Assembly (NCBI RefSeq): GCF_002095465.1
Contig: NZ_MLFP01000003.1
Location: 1-64,000, forward strand
Direction of reading: 5' to 3'
Source of the DNA: Pantoea rodasii
Lineage (GTDB): Bacteria; Pseudomonadota; Gammaproteobacteria; Enterobacterales; Enterobacteriaceae
DNA: 64,000 nt
Positions 8,423 through 16,944 of the stretch are shown in pieces. Both the position numbers and the translations under genes were made by a program. The number at the start of each line of letters is the position of its first letter. Position 1 is the stretch's first letter. Under the pieces are notes generated by a model, which ran no database searches, was not told the origin of the DNA, and worked only from the letters and a program-made list of their open reading frames with translations.

Positions 8423-9495
8423 CTAAGCAGCGGCAGCCAGTGCCTTAACGCGTGCACGAATACGCGGTAACAGGTGCTGGCCATAATCAGTGGCATCCCG
8501 CAGTTGATCAAAACCACGGAACAGGAAGGTGGTAATGCCGAGTTTGTAGTATTCCAAAGCCGCATCGGCCACGGTATCGGCTGAACCCACCAAAGCGGTA
8601 GAGTTGCCCGCCGCGCCGGAGAGCGCTGCGATTCCGTCCACAGGCAGCTGTCATAGACTTTGCGTGCAGTCGCCAGTTGATAAAGCCGCTGTGAGCCGGT
8701 GTTGCTGTCGGGCTGAATGGATCTGCCACCAATATTGGCTTGCGCCTCGCGCAGCAAACGGTTTGCGCGCGCCCATGCCTGCTCATCGGTATCACCAAGA
8801 ATCGGACGCAGTGACAGGCTAAAGCGAATATGCTTTTCGCGGCCATATTTTCTTGCCGCTGCGCGCACCTGCTCAATGCGTGATTTCACCTGCTCCAGCG
8901 GCTCGCCCCACATCATGTAGACATCGGCATGACGCGCAGCGATATCAATCGCGGCCTCAGAAGCGCCAGAGAAATAGACCGGCACGCGTGGTTGCTGCCA
9001 GGGTTTAACCTCGGTGAGGTTATCTTCTACTTGATAAAATTTACCGTCGTAGCGGAACGGGGTACGGGATTCCCAGGTGAGTTTCATGATGTCGAGATAT
9101 TCGCCGGTGCGAGCATAACGCTCATCCTTGCTGAGAAAATCTCCGTCGCGTTGTAAGTCTCCACTGTCACCACCCGTAATCACGTTGATCGCTGCGCGTC
9201 CGTGGCTTAACTGATCCAGGGTGGCAAACTGACGTGCGGCGAAGGTCGGCGCCTGGAAGCCGGGACGATGCGCCACCAGCAAACCGAGTTTGTCGGTAAA
9301 TGCCGCGACATAGCTGGCAAGGATCATCGAATCCGGCGCGCGGGTATTCACCGCCAGCAGCACTTTATCGAATCCCGCGTACTCCTGGGCGTGTGAAAAG
9401 GCTTTGATAAAAGGCAGATCGACAATGGGGCCTTGCGCAGCCAGTGATTCACTGCTCTCCTGCGCGCCCACCAGGCCTATAAATTCAAGCGTCAT
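8423..9495 (-). CDS. Luciferase-like FMN monooxygenase, SsuD type (one-base frameshift)
   Basis: A flavin-dependent monooxygenase of the alkanesulfonate/dimethylsulfone monooxygenase group (SsuD/SfnG-like), which cleaves carbon-sulfur bonds using reduced FMN supplied by a partner reductase. N-terminal family motifs are intact (RAAINVITGG, YFSGASEAA, ARHADVYMMWGE). The frame breaks at 8634-8635: reading ACGGGA instead of ACGGA restores WTGIAALSGAAGNSTALVG and a normal C-terminus ending RVKALAAAA at 8423, giving about 357 residues. Its start overlaps the stop of the SfnB-like gene by four bases (ATGA), so the two are translationally coupled. The break is probably a sequencing deletion. No FMN reductase gene is present in the window. 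Confidence 0.85.
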
Positions 9496-10640
9496 GACGT
9501 ACTCCTCTCAGCAGATAGGGCGGTTTTGCCCACGGAAGTGAAAATAGCGTCGCTCTGCGGGGTGTGAATGCGACCGCAAAGCACGTTACGGTAGTGACGT
9601 TGTAACGGATGTTGACGCGTTAGCGCATGATTACCGATGCTCTCCACCATAAGTTCAACAGCACGAATCGCATTCTCGGTAACCACCTGTTTGATTTGTG
9701 CCGTATGGCTGCTGGGTATCTGATCGCGAACGGCGCTATTAAGCAGCGTGCTGTTGGTGAACAGCAGTGTATCGATGCGTCCGACTAACTCTTGAAAACG
9801 CGGCAAGGAGGCCAGTGGAGCACCGAGATTGGCGGGAACACGCTGTTGTAAAAAGCCGATAAACCAGTCGCGAGCGCTCTGGGCAATCGCGTCATACAGC
9901 GAGCCGAGCAGCACAGCTAACCACACAGACTCTTCTTCATTTAACCCAGTTCTCGGTGTGCTCCAGGGCGCAACGTTGACCGCGTGACCCAGCGGAATGT
10001 GCACCTCATCTAACACCACGCGATGGCTACAGGTGCCGCGCATTCCCAGATGATCCCATTCATCGACGATTCGGATGCCAGGCGCATCGGCGGGCACCAG
10101 ATAGCCGCCGACCAGCGGATCGGCATCATCACTGCTGGCCCAGACGAGAAACCAACTCAGCCCATGGCTGCCGGTGGAGTAAATCTTCTCGCCGCTGATG
10201 CGCCAGCCCTCGGGTGTCCGTCGCGCTCGGGTTGCGGGCAAACCGCCACGCGCTGGCGTGCCCAGTTCAGGCTCGACGCGCAGCGCATTGATCAACGCGC
10301 CTTGAGAGACCACGCTGCTCGCCACAGTCGCGCGTACATCAACAGGCCAATGAGATTCCTCACTTAACCGCCGCGTGTTGAGATACTGCATGATCAGAAT
10401 CAGCGCAGCGGAGGGTTCGCCACGCGCTACCGCCTGAATGATCGACTGACAATCGCGTAAATCGCCACCGCCGCCGCCTGCGGAGACGGGGAGAGCGAAC
10501 TGCAACAATCCCAGTTGTCGCAGATGAACGAAAGCCGCGCGCGGAAATTCACCGCTGCGATCAACTTCTTCAGCATGTTCAGCCAATAGTTCGGTGAGCG
10601 CTGGCAATATTTCAGCGAGAAAAGGCGTGTTATTTGCCAT
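9492..10640 (-). CDS. SfnB-like acyl-CoA dehydrogenase-fold flavoprotein
   Basis: A 382-residue flavoprotein of the acyl-CoA dehydrogenase superfamily, closest in feel to the SfnB sulfur-acquisition oxidoreductases. Visible features: N-terminal helical domain with LLQFALPVSAGGGGGDL, a central domain with ISGEKIYSTGSHGLSWFLVWA, and a C-terminal helical domain ending in RHYRNVLCGRIHTPQSDAIFTSVGKTAL, as in DszC/SfnB relatives. The start at 10640 (MANNTPFLAE) is preceded by AAGG; the frame is open for 24 more codons upstream without a better site. It is coupled to the monooxygenase downstream. The role is probably oxidation of an organosulfur compound, with two-component monooxygenase activity also possible. 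Confidence 0.8.
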   Translation of the reverse strand: MANNTPFLAEILPALTELLAEHAEEVDRSGEFPRAAFVHLRQLGLLQFALPVSAGGGGGDLRDCQSIIQAVARGEPSAALILIMQYLNTRRLSEESHWPVDVRATVASSVVSQGALINALRVEPELGTPARGGLPATRARRTPEGWRISGEKIYSTGSHGLSWFLVWASSDDADPLVGGYLVPADAPGIRIVDEWDHLGMRGTCSHRVVLDEVHIPLGHAVNVAPWSTPRTGLNEEESVWLAVLLGSLYDAIAQSARDWFIGFLQQRVPANLGAPLASLPRFQELVGRIDTLLFTNSTLLNSAVRDQIPSSHTAQIKQVVTENAIRAVELMVESIGNHALTRQHPLQRHYRNVLCGRIHTPQSDAIFTSVGKTALSAERSTS

Positions 10641-10851
10641 TGAGAAAACCTTATTTATCTCTGGATAACATAAGGTCGATTGTTTCCTGATAGGGCGAGA
10701 CTGTAAAAGCAATAAAACCGCTTAACACATGCGGAATCGGCATAATTACGCGTCTGGTTGCGCTGTTAATTAACGATTAATCTGCCTGTTTCTGAAATGA
10801 ATGATTACAACGCAAAACCTTTCACCTGCATATATTTTTGGGAGCAAAACC

Positions 10852-11910
10852 ATGCCAGAAAATTATTTACTTTCGCGTCGTCGCTTTCTCGGATATTCCG
10901 CAGCGGCGATGATGGCGTCAACGTTACCGGGACGCAGTTTTGCCGAAGACTCAATGCACAATATGCCAATGTCCGGCGACCTGTTGCAGGGCGGTGCAGG
11001 AAAATGGGCACTGGCGAAACCCACTCATATTCGCCTCGCAGTAAACCTCAACGCCATCTGCCTCGCACCGGTTGTGGTGGCCGATCAGCATAACTTTTTC
11101 AAGGCGCATAACCTCGAAGTGGAGTTCGTTAACTTTGGAAACTCCACCGAATTACTGCTGGAGTCGATTGCCACCGGGAAAGCAGAAGCGGCAGTTGGCA
11201 TGGCGCTGCGCTGGTTAAAAGCGCTGGAGCAGGGCTTTGATGTGAAGCTCACCGCAGGCACGCACGGTGGATGCATGCGCTTATTAGCGCGTAATGACGG
11301 TCCCGCTACGCTGGAGCAGTTGAAGGGCAAAACCATCGGCGTCACCGATATGGCGGGTGCGGATAAGAACTTCTTTTCACTGATGCTGAAAAAGCACGGC
11401 GTCGATCCCAACACCGACGTGAACTGGCGTGTGTTCCCGCAAGATTTGCTGCCAATGGTGTTGGAGAAGGGAGAAATTCAGGCCGCCAGCGGCTCAGATC
11501 CGATAATGTGGCGCCTGGCGCAGAAACCGGGTTACCGCGAAGTCGGCACCAATCTGATGGATGAATATGCCAACCTGAGCTGCTGTGTGGTGGGAACGCG
11601 CGGTAGTCTGATTCGCGAACAGCCAGAGGTGGCTGCCGCGATTACGCATGCCATCTTGCAAGCGCATGCTTATGCCGCGCAGCATCCGGAAGCTATTGGC
11701 AGCGAATTCAATGGCCAGGCACTGAACACCACGCCGCAGGAAATTGCCAGCGTGCTCAAAACACATACCCATGGGCACTATTCGGTGGGCAACGCGTTCG
11801 TCAAAGAAATCGATGTCTATGCGCGGGATTTAAAAGCCATCAACGTGCTGCGGCCAGAAACCGATCCGCTGCTGTTCGCAAAGGGGATCACCAGCAATGT
11901 GCTGGTGTGA
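10852..11910 (+). CDS. NitT/TauT-type ABC substrate-binding protein (Tat signal)
   Basis: A 352-residue periplasmic binding protein of the nitrate/sulfonate/taurine (NrtA/SsuA-like) class. The start at 10852 follows GGGAGC. The N-terminus carries a twin-arginine signal (SRRRFLGYSAAAMMAST) and then a methionine/histidine patch (MHNMPMSG). Family features: ATGKAEAAVGMALRWLKALEQGFDVKL and GTHGGCMRLL. It is clearly related to the binding protein at 14204-15277 of the sulfonate-type importer nearby, sharing GIGMALRWLK-like, THGGCMRLL and HTH(G/H)H motifs. It has no permease of its own, so it may deliver a second substrate to that importer. It is divergent from the SfnB-like gene across 211 bp. Confidence 0.85.
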   Translation: MPENYLLSRRRFLGYSAAAMMASTLPGRSFAEDSMHNMPMSGDLLQGGAGKWALAKPTHIRLAVNLNAICLAPVVVADQHNFFKAHNLEVEFVNFGNSTELLLESIATGKAEAAVGMALRWLKALEQGFDVKLTAGTHGGCMRLLARNDGPATLEQLKGKTIGVTDMAGADKNFFSLMLKKHGVDPNTDVNWRVFPQDLLPMVLEKGEIQAASGSDPIMWRLAQKPGYREVGTNLMDEYANLSCCVVGTRGSLIREQPEVAAAITHAILQAHAYAAQHPEAIGSEFNGQALNTTPQEIASVLKTHTHGHYSVGNAFVKEIDVYARDLKAINVLRPETDPLLFAKGITSNVLV

Positions 11911-11946
11911 GGGGTGATCTAATAGCAAGCCATCTCTGGTAGCGGC

Positions 11947-12004
11947 GTGATTTATCGCGCATTCACCCGGCAGTGTTGCTGCTAAGGAATGCGCAATAAA
12001 TCAC
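11947..12004. terminator. Long hairpin between convergent genes
   Basis: An 18-base arm (11947-11964) and its near-perfect complement (11987-12004, one mismatch) enclose 22 bases, between the convergent binding-protein and cysteine-synthase genes. From memory, palindromes of this kind (GATTTATCGCGCAT core) recur in Erwinia/Pantoea intergenic regions. It probably acts as a bidirectional terminator. Confidence 0.6.
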
Positions 12005-12029
12005 ATCGTGATCAAGATAAGTCAGCGAA

Positions 12030-13079
12030 TCAGGCAATCTTCTGCGATGTCTGAATCGCATTTGCCAGTTTGAAGGTCTCAGCTGGCACCTGATGGGCAA
12101 ACAGCTGGGTACTCAGATAGCTGCTGCCGCCATCCGCCAGCAAAACCACAATACGTTTGCCGTGATTTTCCGGCCGTGCCGCTACCTGTTCTGCCGCCCA
12201 TAACACTGCCCCGGAAGAGTCGCCGACTAACACGCCTTCGCTGAGCGCCAGTTGACGCGCCGCTGCATAGGCTTGCCAGGTTTCTACTGCGATCACTTCG
12301 TCATAGACGCGGTGATCGAGGTTCGCTGGAATGCGTTCAGGCGGCTGATTACTGAACGCATGCACGCCGGTGATCTCCAGCGGTTCCGGGCGCAACTCGC
12401 TAGGCTGCGAACCGACACCAGGCTCCACGGCGATCACCTGTAAACCCGGATGCTGCTGTTTCAAATAGCGTCCAGTGCCGGATAAGGTGCCGCCGGTGCC
12501 GACCGCGGCGATGAAGATATCCAGCTCACCGCCGCTGTCGCGCCAGATCTCCGGCCCGGTGGTTTGCACATGCACCGCTGGGTTGGCTGGATTATCCAGC
12601 TGCAACAGGAAATGCACGTCCGGTTCCGCTGCTGTGACCTGTTCCGCCAACCATTTGGTGGCCGCGACAAAATCACCGTTGCTGGCATCGTAAAATTCTT
12701 TGAAGCCTTCGATGGTGCTGAAGGGCACCACTTGCGCGCCGAATGCCTGAATCAGCTGGGTGCGTTCGATGCTGACAAAATCATTGATGTAAACGCGGAA
12801 TTTGTATCCCTTTGCCGCAGCAATCGCCGCCAAACCGATACCGGTGTTACCGCTGGTGGTTTCCACCAGCGTATCGCCCGGCTGAATGATGCCATTGCGT
12901 TCAGCGGCTTCGATCATGCTCAGGGCGATACGATCTTTCACGCTGTGATTAGGATTGAACAGCTCCAGTTTGGCGATCAGTTCGGCTTGAATTTCATGTT
13001 GCTGAGCATAGCGCGAGAGCCTCAGCAGCGGCGTATTACCAATCAGTTCGGTGATTGACGAGGAAATTTTTGCAACCAT
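12030..13079 (-). CDS. PLP-dependent cysteine synthase family protein
   Basis: A 349-residue fold-type II PLP enzyme of the cysteine synthase/cystathionine beta-synthase group, making cysteine from O-acetylserine (or a related activated serine) and sulfide. Visible motifs: IGNTPLLRLS near the N-terminus, PLP-lysine motif NPNHSVKDR, TSGNTGIGLA (substrate loop), GTGGTLSGTGRYLK (phosphate-binding glycines), and a C-terminal GVLVGDSSGAVLWAA. It lies downstream of the sulfonate-type permease in the same orientation (107 bp gap), consistent with local assimilation of sulfide released from organosulfur compounds. Length is slightly above CysK (about 320). It could be O-phosphoserine- or CysM-like. 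Confidence 0.88.
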   Translation of the reverse strand: MVAKISSSITELIGNTPLLRLSRYAQQHEIQAELIAKLELFNPNHSVKDRIALSMIEAAERNGIIQPGDTLVETTSGNTGIGLAAIAAAKGYKFRVYINDFVSIERTQLIQAFGAQVVPFSTIEGFKEFYDASNGDFVAATKWLAEQVTAAEPDVHFLLQLDNPANPAVHVQTTGPEIWRDSGGELDIFIAAVGTGGTLSGTGRYLKQQHPGLQVIAVEPGVGSQPSELRPEPLEITGVHAFSNQPPERIPANLDHRVYDEVIAVETWQAYAAARQLALSEGVLVGDSSGAVLWAAEQVAARPENHGKRIVVLLADGGSSYLSTQLFAHQVPAETFKLANAIQTSQKIA

Positions 13080-13186
13080 AGTTCACCTCTGTGGTGGAGT
13101 AGCCTGCGTGGGTCGCCATGATTGACGACCCTTCATATGTGGTATGCGTTGCGACAAGGTGCGCCATCGGGCGCATCGCCCTGTCG

Positions 13187-14193
13187 TTACCATTTCACCG
13201 CGCTGCGCTGCCACGAAAGCAGGCGATCGCGAATCACGAACAGTAGAGAGATCAACGAAGAGAACAGTAGCGCCATCACAATCAGCGCCGCGTACATGTT
13301 GGCGTAAGCTGCCCAACCCTGCGCCCATTGCAGATACCAGCCGAGGCCGGATTTTACCCCCATCATTTCAGCGGCGACCAGGACTGAAAACGACGCGCCC
13401 AGCCCCATAAACAACCCGACAAACAGGTGCGGCAGCGCTGCCGGCACCGCCACGCGCAGCACCAGGAACAGCGAGTTAGCACCGAGCGTGCGTGCCACGT
13501 CGTAATAGCGAGTATCGACGCTGGAAACGCCGGACCACGTCAACACCGTCACCGGGAACCAGGTGGCAAGCGCAATGAGAAACACCGCCGCAGAGAAGCT
13601 GGAAGGGAAGAAGTACAATGACAGCGGCAACAGCGCGGTAGAGGGCACCGGACCCAGAAAACGCAAAATCGGATGTACCCAATAACCCAGCCCGCGCGAC
13701 CAGCCAATCGCTACCCCGGTGACGAAGCCCACGACGCTGCCATAGATAAAGCCAAATGCCAGCAAACGCAGAGAGTTGAGTACGCTATCCAGCAAGCGCG
13801 GCCAGTCGGTGGCATAGGCTTCCACCAGGGCACGCGGCGGTGCAAAGAACGGGGCGGGTAACCATGCCAGCTTGCCGGTTACGGTTTCCCACAGACCTAT
13901 CAGCAGCGCCAGCACAATCAGCCAGGGCCCACTGCGTTTGAGCGGTGCCAGCAGCGCCAGCCGGGGAAAAAGCCGGAGGCGATCGCTAGCCCAGTCAGTA
14001 ACAGCGCAATCGCAGCAAACAGTTCATGGGTTTCATTGACGAAGCGCGGGGCGGCGAAACCCTGCGGCTTATCCGGCACCCCCACCATCAGCGCCACCAG
14101 CGCCCACCACAGCAGCAGTGCGACTAACACGCTGGGTTGCAGGCGGCGCGGGGCGTCACGGTGTTGGGCTATCGTCAGGGTTTCACTGGCCAT
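13187..14193 (-). CDS. Sulfonate/taurine-type ABC permease (one-base frameshift)
   Basis: An inner membrane permease of the SsuC/TauC (BPD_transp_1) class, about 335 residues after repair. The N-terminal part begins MASETLTIAQHRD at 14193 behind AAGGAGG and has one membrane segment followed by a soluble stretch. The frame breaks in a run of four C (complement of 13964-13967); five C would give FFPRLALLAPLKRSGPWL and join to the core with six membrane segments. The cytoplasmic coupling loop (YYDVARTLGANSLFLVLRVAVPAALPHL, EAA-type) is intact. It lies 10 bp after the binding-protein gene and works with the divergent ATPase at 15474. The break is probably a sequencing deletion. Confidence 0.83.
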
Positions 14194-14203
14194 CAAAGCC
14201 TCC

Positions 14204-15277
14204 TTAGCTCGACATGTTGTTCATGTGCGCCATATTACTGGCGTGCTGGTGGGCGGATTCCGCTGGCAGTAGATCTGGCACATAGTGCTCAGCAAAACGC
14301 TGTGCATCGGTATCCGGACGGATCACGTTGATTTTCTTCAATTCATTCACATAGGTCGCCACTTCGCTGCGAAGCTGTGCGCCCGTTGAGTGATGGTGGT
14401 GAGTGTGCTCCTTGAGCATCGCGGTAATGTCATCCACCGACACCGAACCCGGTACAAACGGCTGGAAGATTTTGGCGGTTTCGGCGGGATGATCGGCCGT
14501 CCATTGCTGTGCATCGACAATGGCCTGAGTGATGGCCCGTGCGGTGGCAGGATCGTCGCGCACCAGCGAACCGCGCAGCCCCAGCACGCAGCAGGTCATG
14601 GTGGCGTATTCACCTTTCAGGTTGTTGTCCACTTCCAGCAGGTTATGTTGCTTCTTCAACAACCAGCCCTGAGGGTCATCCGTCGCTAACGCCTGTACTT
14701 CGCCTTTGCGCAGTGCCTCGCCAAACAGGTCGGGCGGATATTGCAGCCAGTTGACCTGTTTATCCGGATCGATGCCCTGTTTCGCCAGCTGCACGGCGAA
14801 GAAGTTGCGGATTGGGCTGGCCTGATCGCTGACCGCGACAGATTTACCGACCAGGTCTTTTACATCGCGAATGCCACTGTTTTGCGGGGTCAGTAAGCGC
14901 ATGCACCCGCCGTGAGTGCCGACGGTGAGATCGACGTCAAAGCCCTGCTCCAGCGGTTTTAACCAGCGCAACGCCATGCCAATGCCGCCATCCGCTTGCC
15001 CGGTAGCGATCGCCTGCAGCAGGGCATCGGTTGGGCCACTGAAGTTAACCGGTTCGACGTTGAGGCCGTATTTTTTGAAGAATCCCTGCTTCAGCGCGAC
15101 GGAAATCGGTGCCTGACACACCGCCGTTTGTCCCCACGCCAGTTTGATGGTTTTAAGCGGTTTGTCGTCGGCGAAAACATTGCTGCTTAGCAATGGGTTC
15201 ACCGCCACACCGGCGCTGAATAAACTTAGGCCGCGTAACAGTGCGCGGCGGCTCAGAGTGTAATTGTGCATTGCCAT
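14204..15277 (-). CDS. NitT/TauT-type ABC substrate-binding protein with His/Met-rich tail
   Basis: A 357-residue periplasmic binding protein of the sulfonate/nitrate class. The ATG at 15277 follows AAGGAAAG. It has a Tat-like signal (LSRRALLRGLSLFSAG) and mature motifs (LPLEQGFDVDL-like region, GTHGGCMRLL, KSVAVSDQASPIRNFF). Towards the C-terminus there is EHTHHHHSTG, and the protein ends in a histidine/methionine-rich tail (AHQHASNMAHMNNMSS). It is paralogous to 10852-11910. It is first gene of the set binding protein, permease, cysteine synthase, and divergent from its ATPase. The tail suggests metal binding or a metal-thiol ligand. That is inference. Confidence 0.87.
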   Translation of the reverse strand: MAMHNYTLSRRALLRGLSLFSAGVAVNPLLSSNVFADDKPLKTIKLAWGQTAVCQAPISVALKQGFFKKYGLNVEPVNFSGPTDALLQAIATGQADGGIGMALRWLKPLEQGFDVDLTVGTHGGCMRLLTPQNSGIRDVKDLVGKSVAVSDQASPIRNFFAVQLAKQGIDPDKQVNWLQYPPDLFGEALRKGEVQALATDDPQGWLLKKQHNLLEVDNNLKGEYATMTCCVLGLRGSLVRDDPATARAITQAIVDAQQWTADHPAETAKIFQPFVPGSVSVDDITAMLKEHTHHHHSTGAQLRSEVATYVNELKKINVIRPDTDAQRFAEHYVPDLLPAESAHQHASNMAHMNNMSS

Positions 15278-15402
15278 GCTACTTTCCTTGTCGAAATAAA
15301 AAAAGATCACAGGCACTATCTCTTAGCGATTTCGCTCAACCAAATAACAATCCCGCATGAGTTCATGCAGTTTTTCTTTATGAGCGATCGGGGATAAGTT
15401 TG

Positions 15403-15420
15403 CTGAAATGGCTATTTCAG
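15403..15420. promoter_or_regulatory. Palindromic operator candidate
   Basis: Perfect dyad CTGAAAT-GGCT-ATTTCAG in the 196-bp divergent promoter region between the binding-protein gene and the ATPase gene, 53 bp before the ATPase start. It is well placed for a regulator controlling both transcripts. The damaged LysR gene just downstream of the ATPase could have supplied it. Confidence 0.35.
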
Positions 15421-15473
15421 CCGTAATGAAGAGAGGCTTACTCTTAATTTATTAAGATAATCAGGAGCCAAAT

Positions 15474-16250
15474 ATGACCATTACCTCTGCTGGCGTGAAT
15501 ATTTCGATTGAAAAAGTGAATCATCATTTCACTCTCGAAGGCCAGGATCTTCCAGTGCTGGAAAATATTAATTTACAGGTAAAAGCGGGGGAGTTCGTTG
15601 CGCTATTGGGACCGTCCGGCTGCGGTAAATCGACATTGCTGCGTTTGCTCGCCGGGCTGGAACCGCCGGCCAGCGGTTTGCTGGCGGAGGAGGGCAAAGC
15701 CATCACCGCGCCCGATCCGTCTCGCGTGGTGGTGTTCCAGGATCCCACGCTTTATCCGTGGCGCACGGTATATGACAACGTCGGTCTTGGATTGCAGATT
15801 CGCGGCGAGAACCGCGCAGTTAAAGAGCAGCGAATTAACGCCATGTTGGATCGTGTCGGCTTGAAGGATTTTGCTCGCGCCTGGCCGCATCAGCTGTCTG
15901 GCGGCATGGCCCAGCGAGCAGCATTGGCTCGCGCGTTAGTGAATGTGCCACGTCTGCTTATTCTTGATGAGCCTCTGGGCAAACTCGACTCGTTGACGCG
16001 ATTGCGTATGCAGCAGGAAATTGTCGAACTGTGGCAAGAGCAGCAGTTCACCACGCTGATGGTGACGCATGACGTTGAAGAGGCGCTGGTAATGGCCAAT
16101 CGCGTAGTGGTGTTCAGCCCGCGCCCGGCCAAAGTGGTAGATGTGATTGAGGTCGATCTGGCCTGGCCGCGCCGCCGCGATGATCCGCAGTTGGTGGCGC
16201 TCCGCAGCCGGATTTTGGATTTGCTGGGTACAGAGCGCGTAGCGGCTTAA
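15474..16250 (+). CDS. Sulfonate/taurine-type ABC transporter ATPase
   Basis: A 258-residue ATP-binding subunit of the SsuB/TauB class that energises import through the permease encoded divergently at 14193. It has Walker A (GPSGCGKST), Q-loop (VVFQDPTLYPW), signature (LSGGMAQRAAL), Walker B (LLILDEPLGKLD) and H-loop (LMVTHDVEEAL). The ATG at 15474 follows CAGGAG. Its stop codon overlaps by two bases the stop of the truncated LysR gene coming from the other side. Confidence 0.92.
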   Translation: MTITSAGVNISIEKVNHHFTLEGQDLPVLENINLQVKAGEFVALLGPSGCGKSTLLRLLAGLEPPASGLLAEEGKAITAPDPSRVVVFQDPTLYPWRTVYDNVGLGLQIRGENRAVKEQRINAMLDRVGLKDFARAWPHQLSGGMAQRAALARALVNVPRLLILDEPLGKLDSLTRLRMQQEIVELWQEQQFTTLMVTHDVEEALVMANRVVVFSPRPAKVVDVIEVDLAWPRRRDDPQLVALRSRILDLLGTERVAA

Positions 16251-16427
16251 AGGGCAGTGGAGAACAGTAATTCACGCAACCAGCGGTGTCCGGCATCGCG
16301 GTGCGTGCGTTTATGCCAGACGACGATTTTGCTGAAGCCCTTAATGGTCAATGGCGGCGGCAGGATTTTCAGTCCGGGTAAATCGGCCGTTGAGCAAGCA
16401 AGCGCGAAACCCAATCCGATGATTAAC
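16247..16427 (-). pseudogene. LysR regulator remnant, 3' end only
   Basis: On the minus strand, 16427-16247 encodes about 58 residues that read as the C-terminus of a LysR-type regulator: GLGFALACSTADLPGLKILPP followed by IKGFSKIVVWHKRTHRDAGHRWLRE and a stop. Everything upstream is missing: the frame meets a stop just before it, and the sequence switches to the region leading into the structured repeat at 16567-16845. The parent regulator therefore lost its DNA-binding and most of its effector domain, most simply through insertion or deletion associated with the repeat. It sat beside the sulfonate ATPase gene and may have regulated the sulfur locus. Confidence 0.6.
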
Positions 16428-16566
16428 GGTCATCAGGATTGGCTGGACGGGCTGGTTGCGGCAGCTAAAGCGCGCAAATAAACCTGAATGCTCGTCATTT
16501 AAGGCGATATTTGCAAATGCTGTGAATGTTGAAAGTGGCCGCTTTTTGGCGCGAATGCTTGAGTGC

Positions 16567-16845
16567 GGGCCTGAGCACCTCTGCTGCTGCCGGGCCGTCC
16601 TCGCGCCGCTAACGCGGTGCCCTCGGCTTCCACGTCGTGCCGGGCGGACCGTTCGGGTAAGGCCATCCAGGCCAACCCGAACTGCCAGTCGCATCCCTGC
16701 GACTGGCTCCTGGCACAACGTAAAAGCCTCAGCGCTGCGGATAGCCCTTGCAGCAGCAGAGGCGCTCAGGCCTCTACTATCGTGCCCTTTTTAACAGCAC
16801 GCACTGAAGCTAAAGAGCAGATAGGGCACCAGACTGCGTTATCAC
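16567..16845 (-). repeat. Structured repeat, copy 2, with inverted-repeat ends
   Basis: The body at 16597-16716 aligns with the reverse complement of 11-129. It contains hairpins 16651-16658/16675-16682 (8 bp), an inner 16661-16664/16670-16673, and 16684-16693/16698-16707 (10 bp), closed by 16637-16641/16712-16716. The bases in each stem differ from copy 1 but still pair. The unit is bracketed by a 23-base inverted repeat (16568-16590 with 16750-16772, 22 of 23 matching). A 17-base motif shared with copy 1 lies at 16829-16845. The open frames across it on both strands look non-coding. I suspect a structured RNA/satellite-phage immunity remnant or a MITE-like element. Confidence 0.55.
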
Positions 16846-16944
16846 CTGTCGCTTTACTGACAAGCGTTATGCCAATAAGCCCGACATTCTCGCTTCAAAC
16901 CCGTGCACAGATGCGCAACAGGGGGGATTCAGATGAAAGTGGGA

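Noticed and set aside
7351-9495. A single 714-residue protein fusing a monooxygenase to a nickel/cobalt carrier
   Set aside because: The junction is out-of-frame read-through: one missing base at 8634 puts the monooxygenase into the frame of the carrier. The true monooxygenase C-terminus and stop (8423) exist in the adjacent frame, and the carrier has its own start at 8328.
16341-16794. Open frames on both strands across the structured repeat
   Set aside because: Composition is arginine-, proline- and serine-rich, frames exist on both strands because the DNA is GC-rich and palindromic, and there is no ribosome binding site. Ash-like phage protein resemblance on the minus strand is too vague to call.
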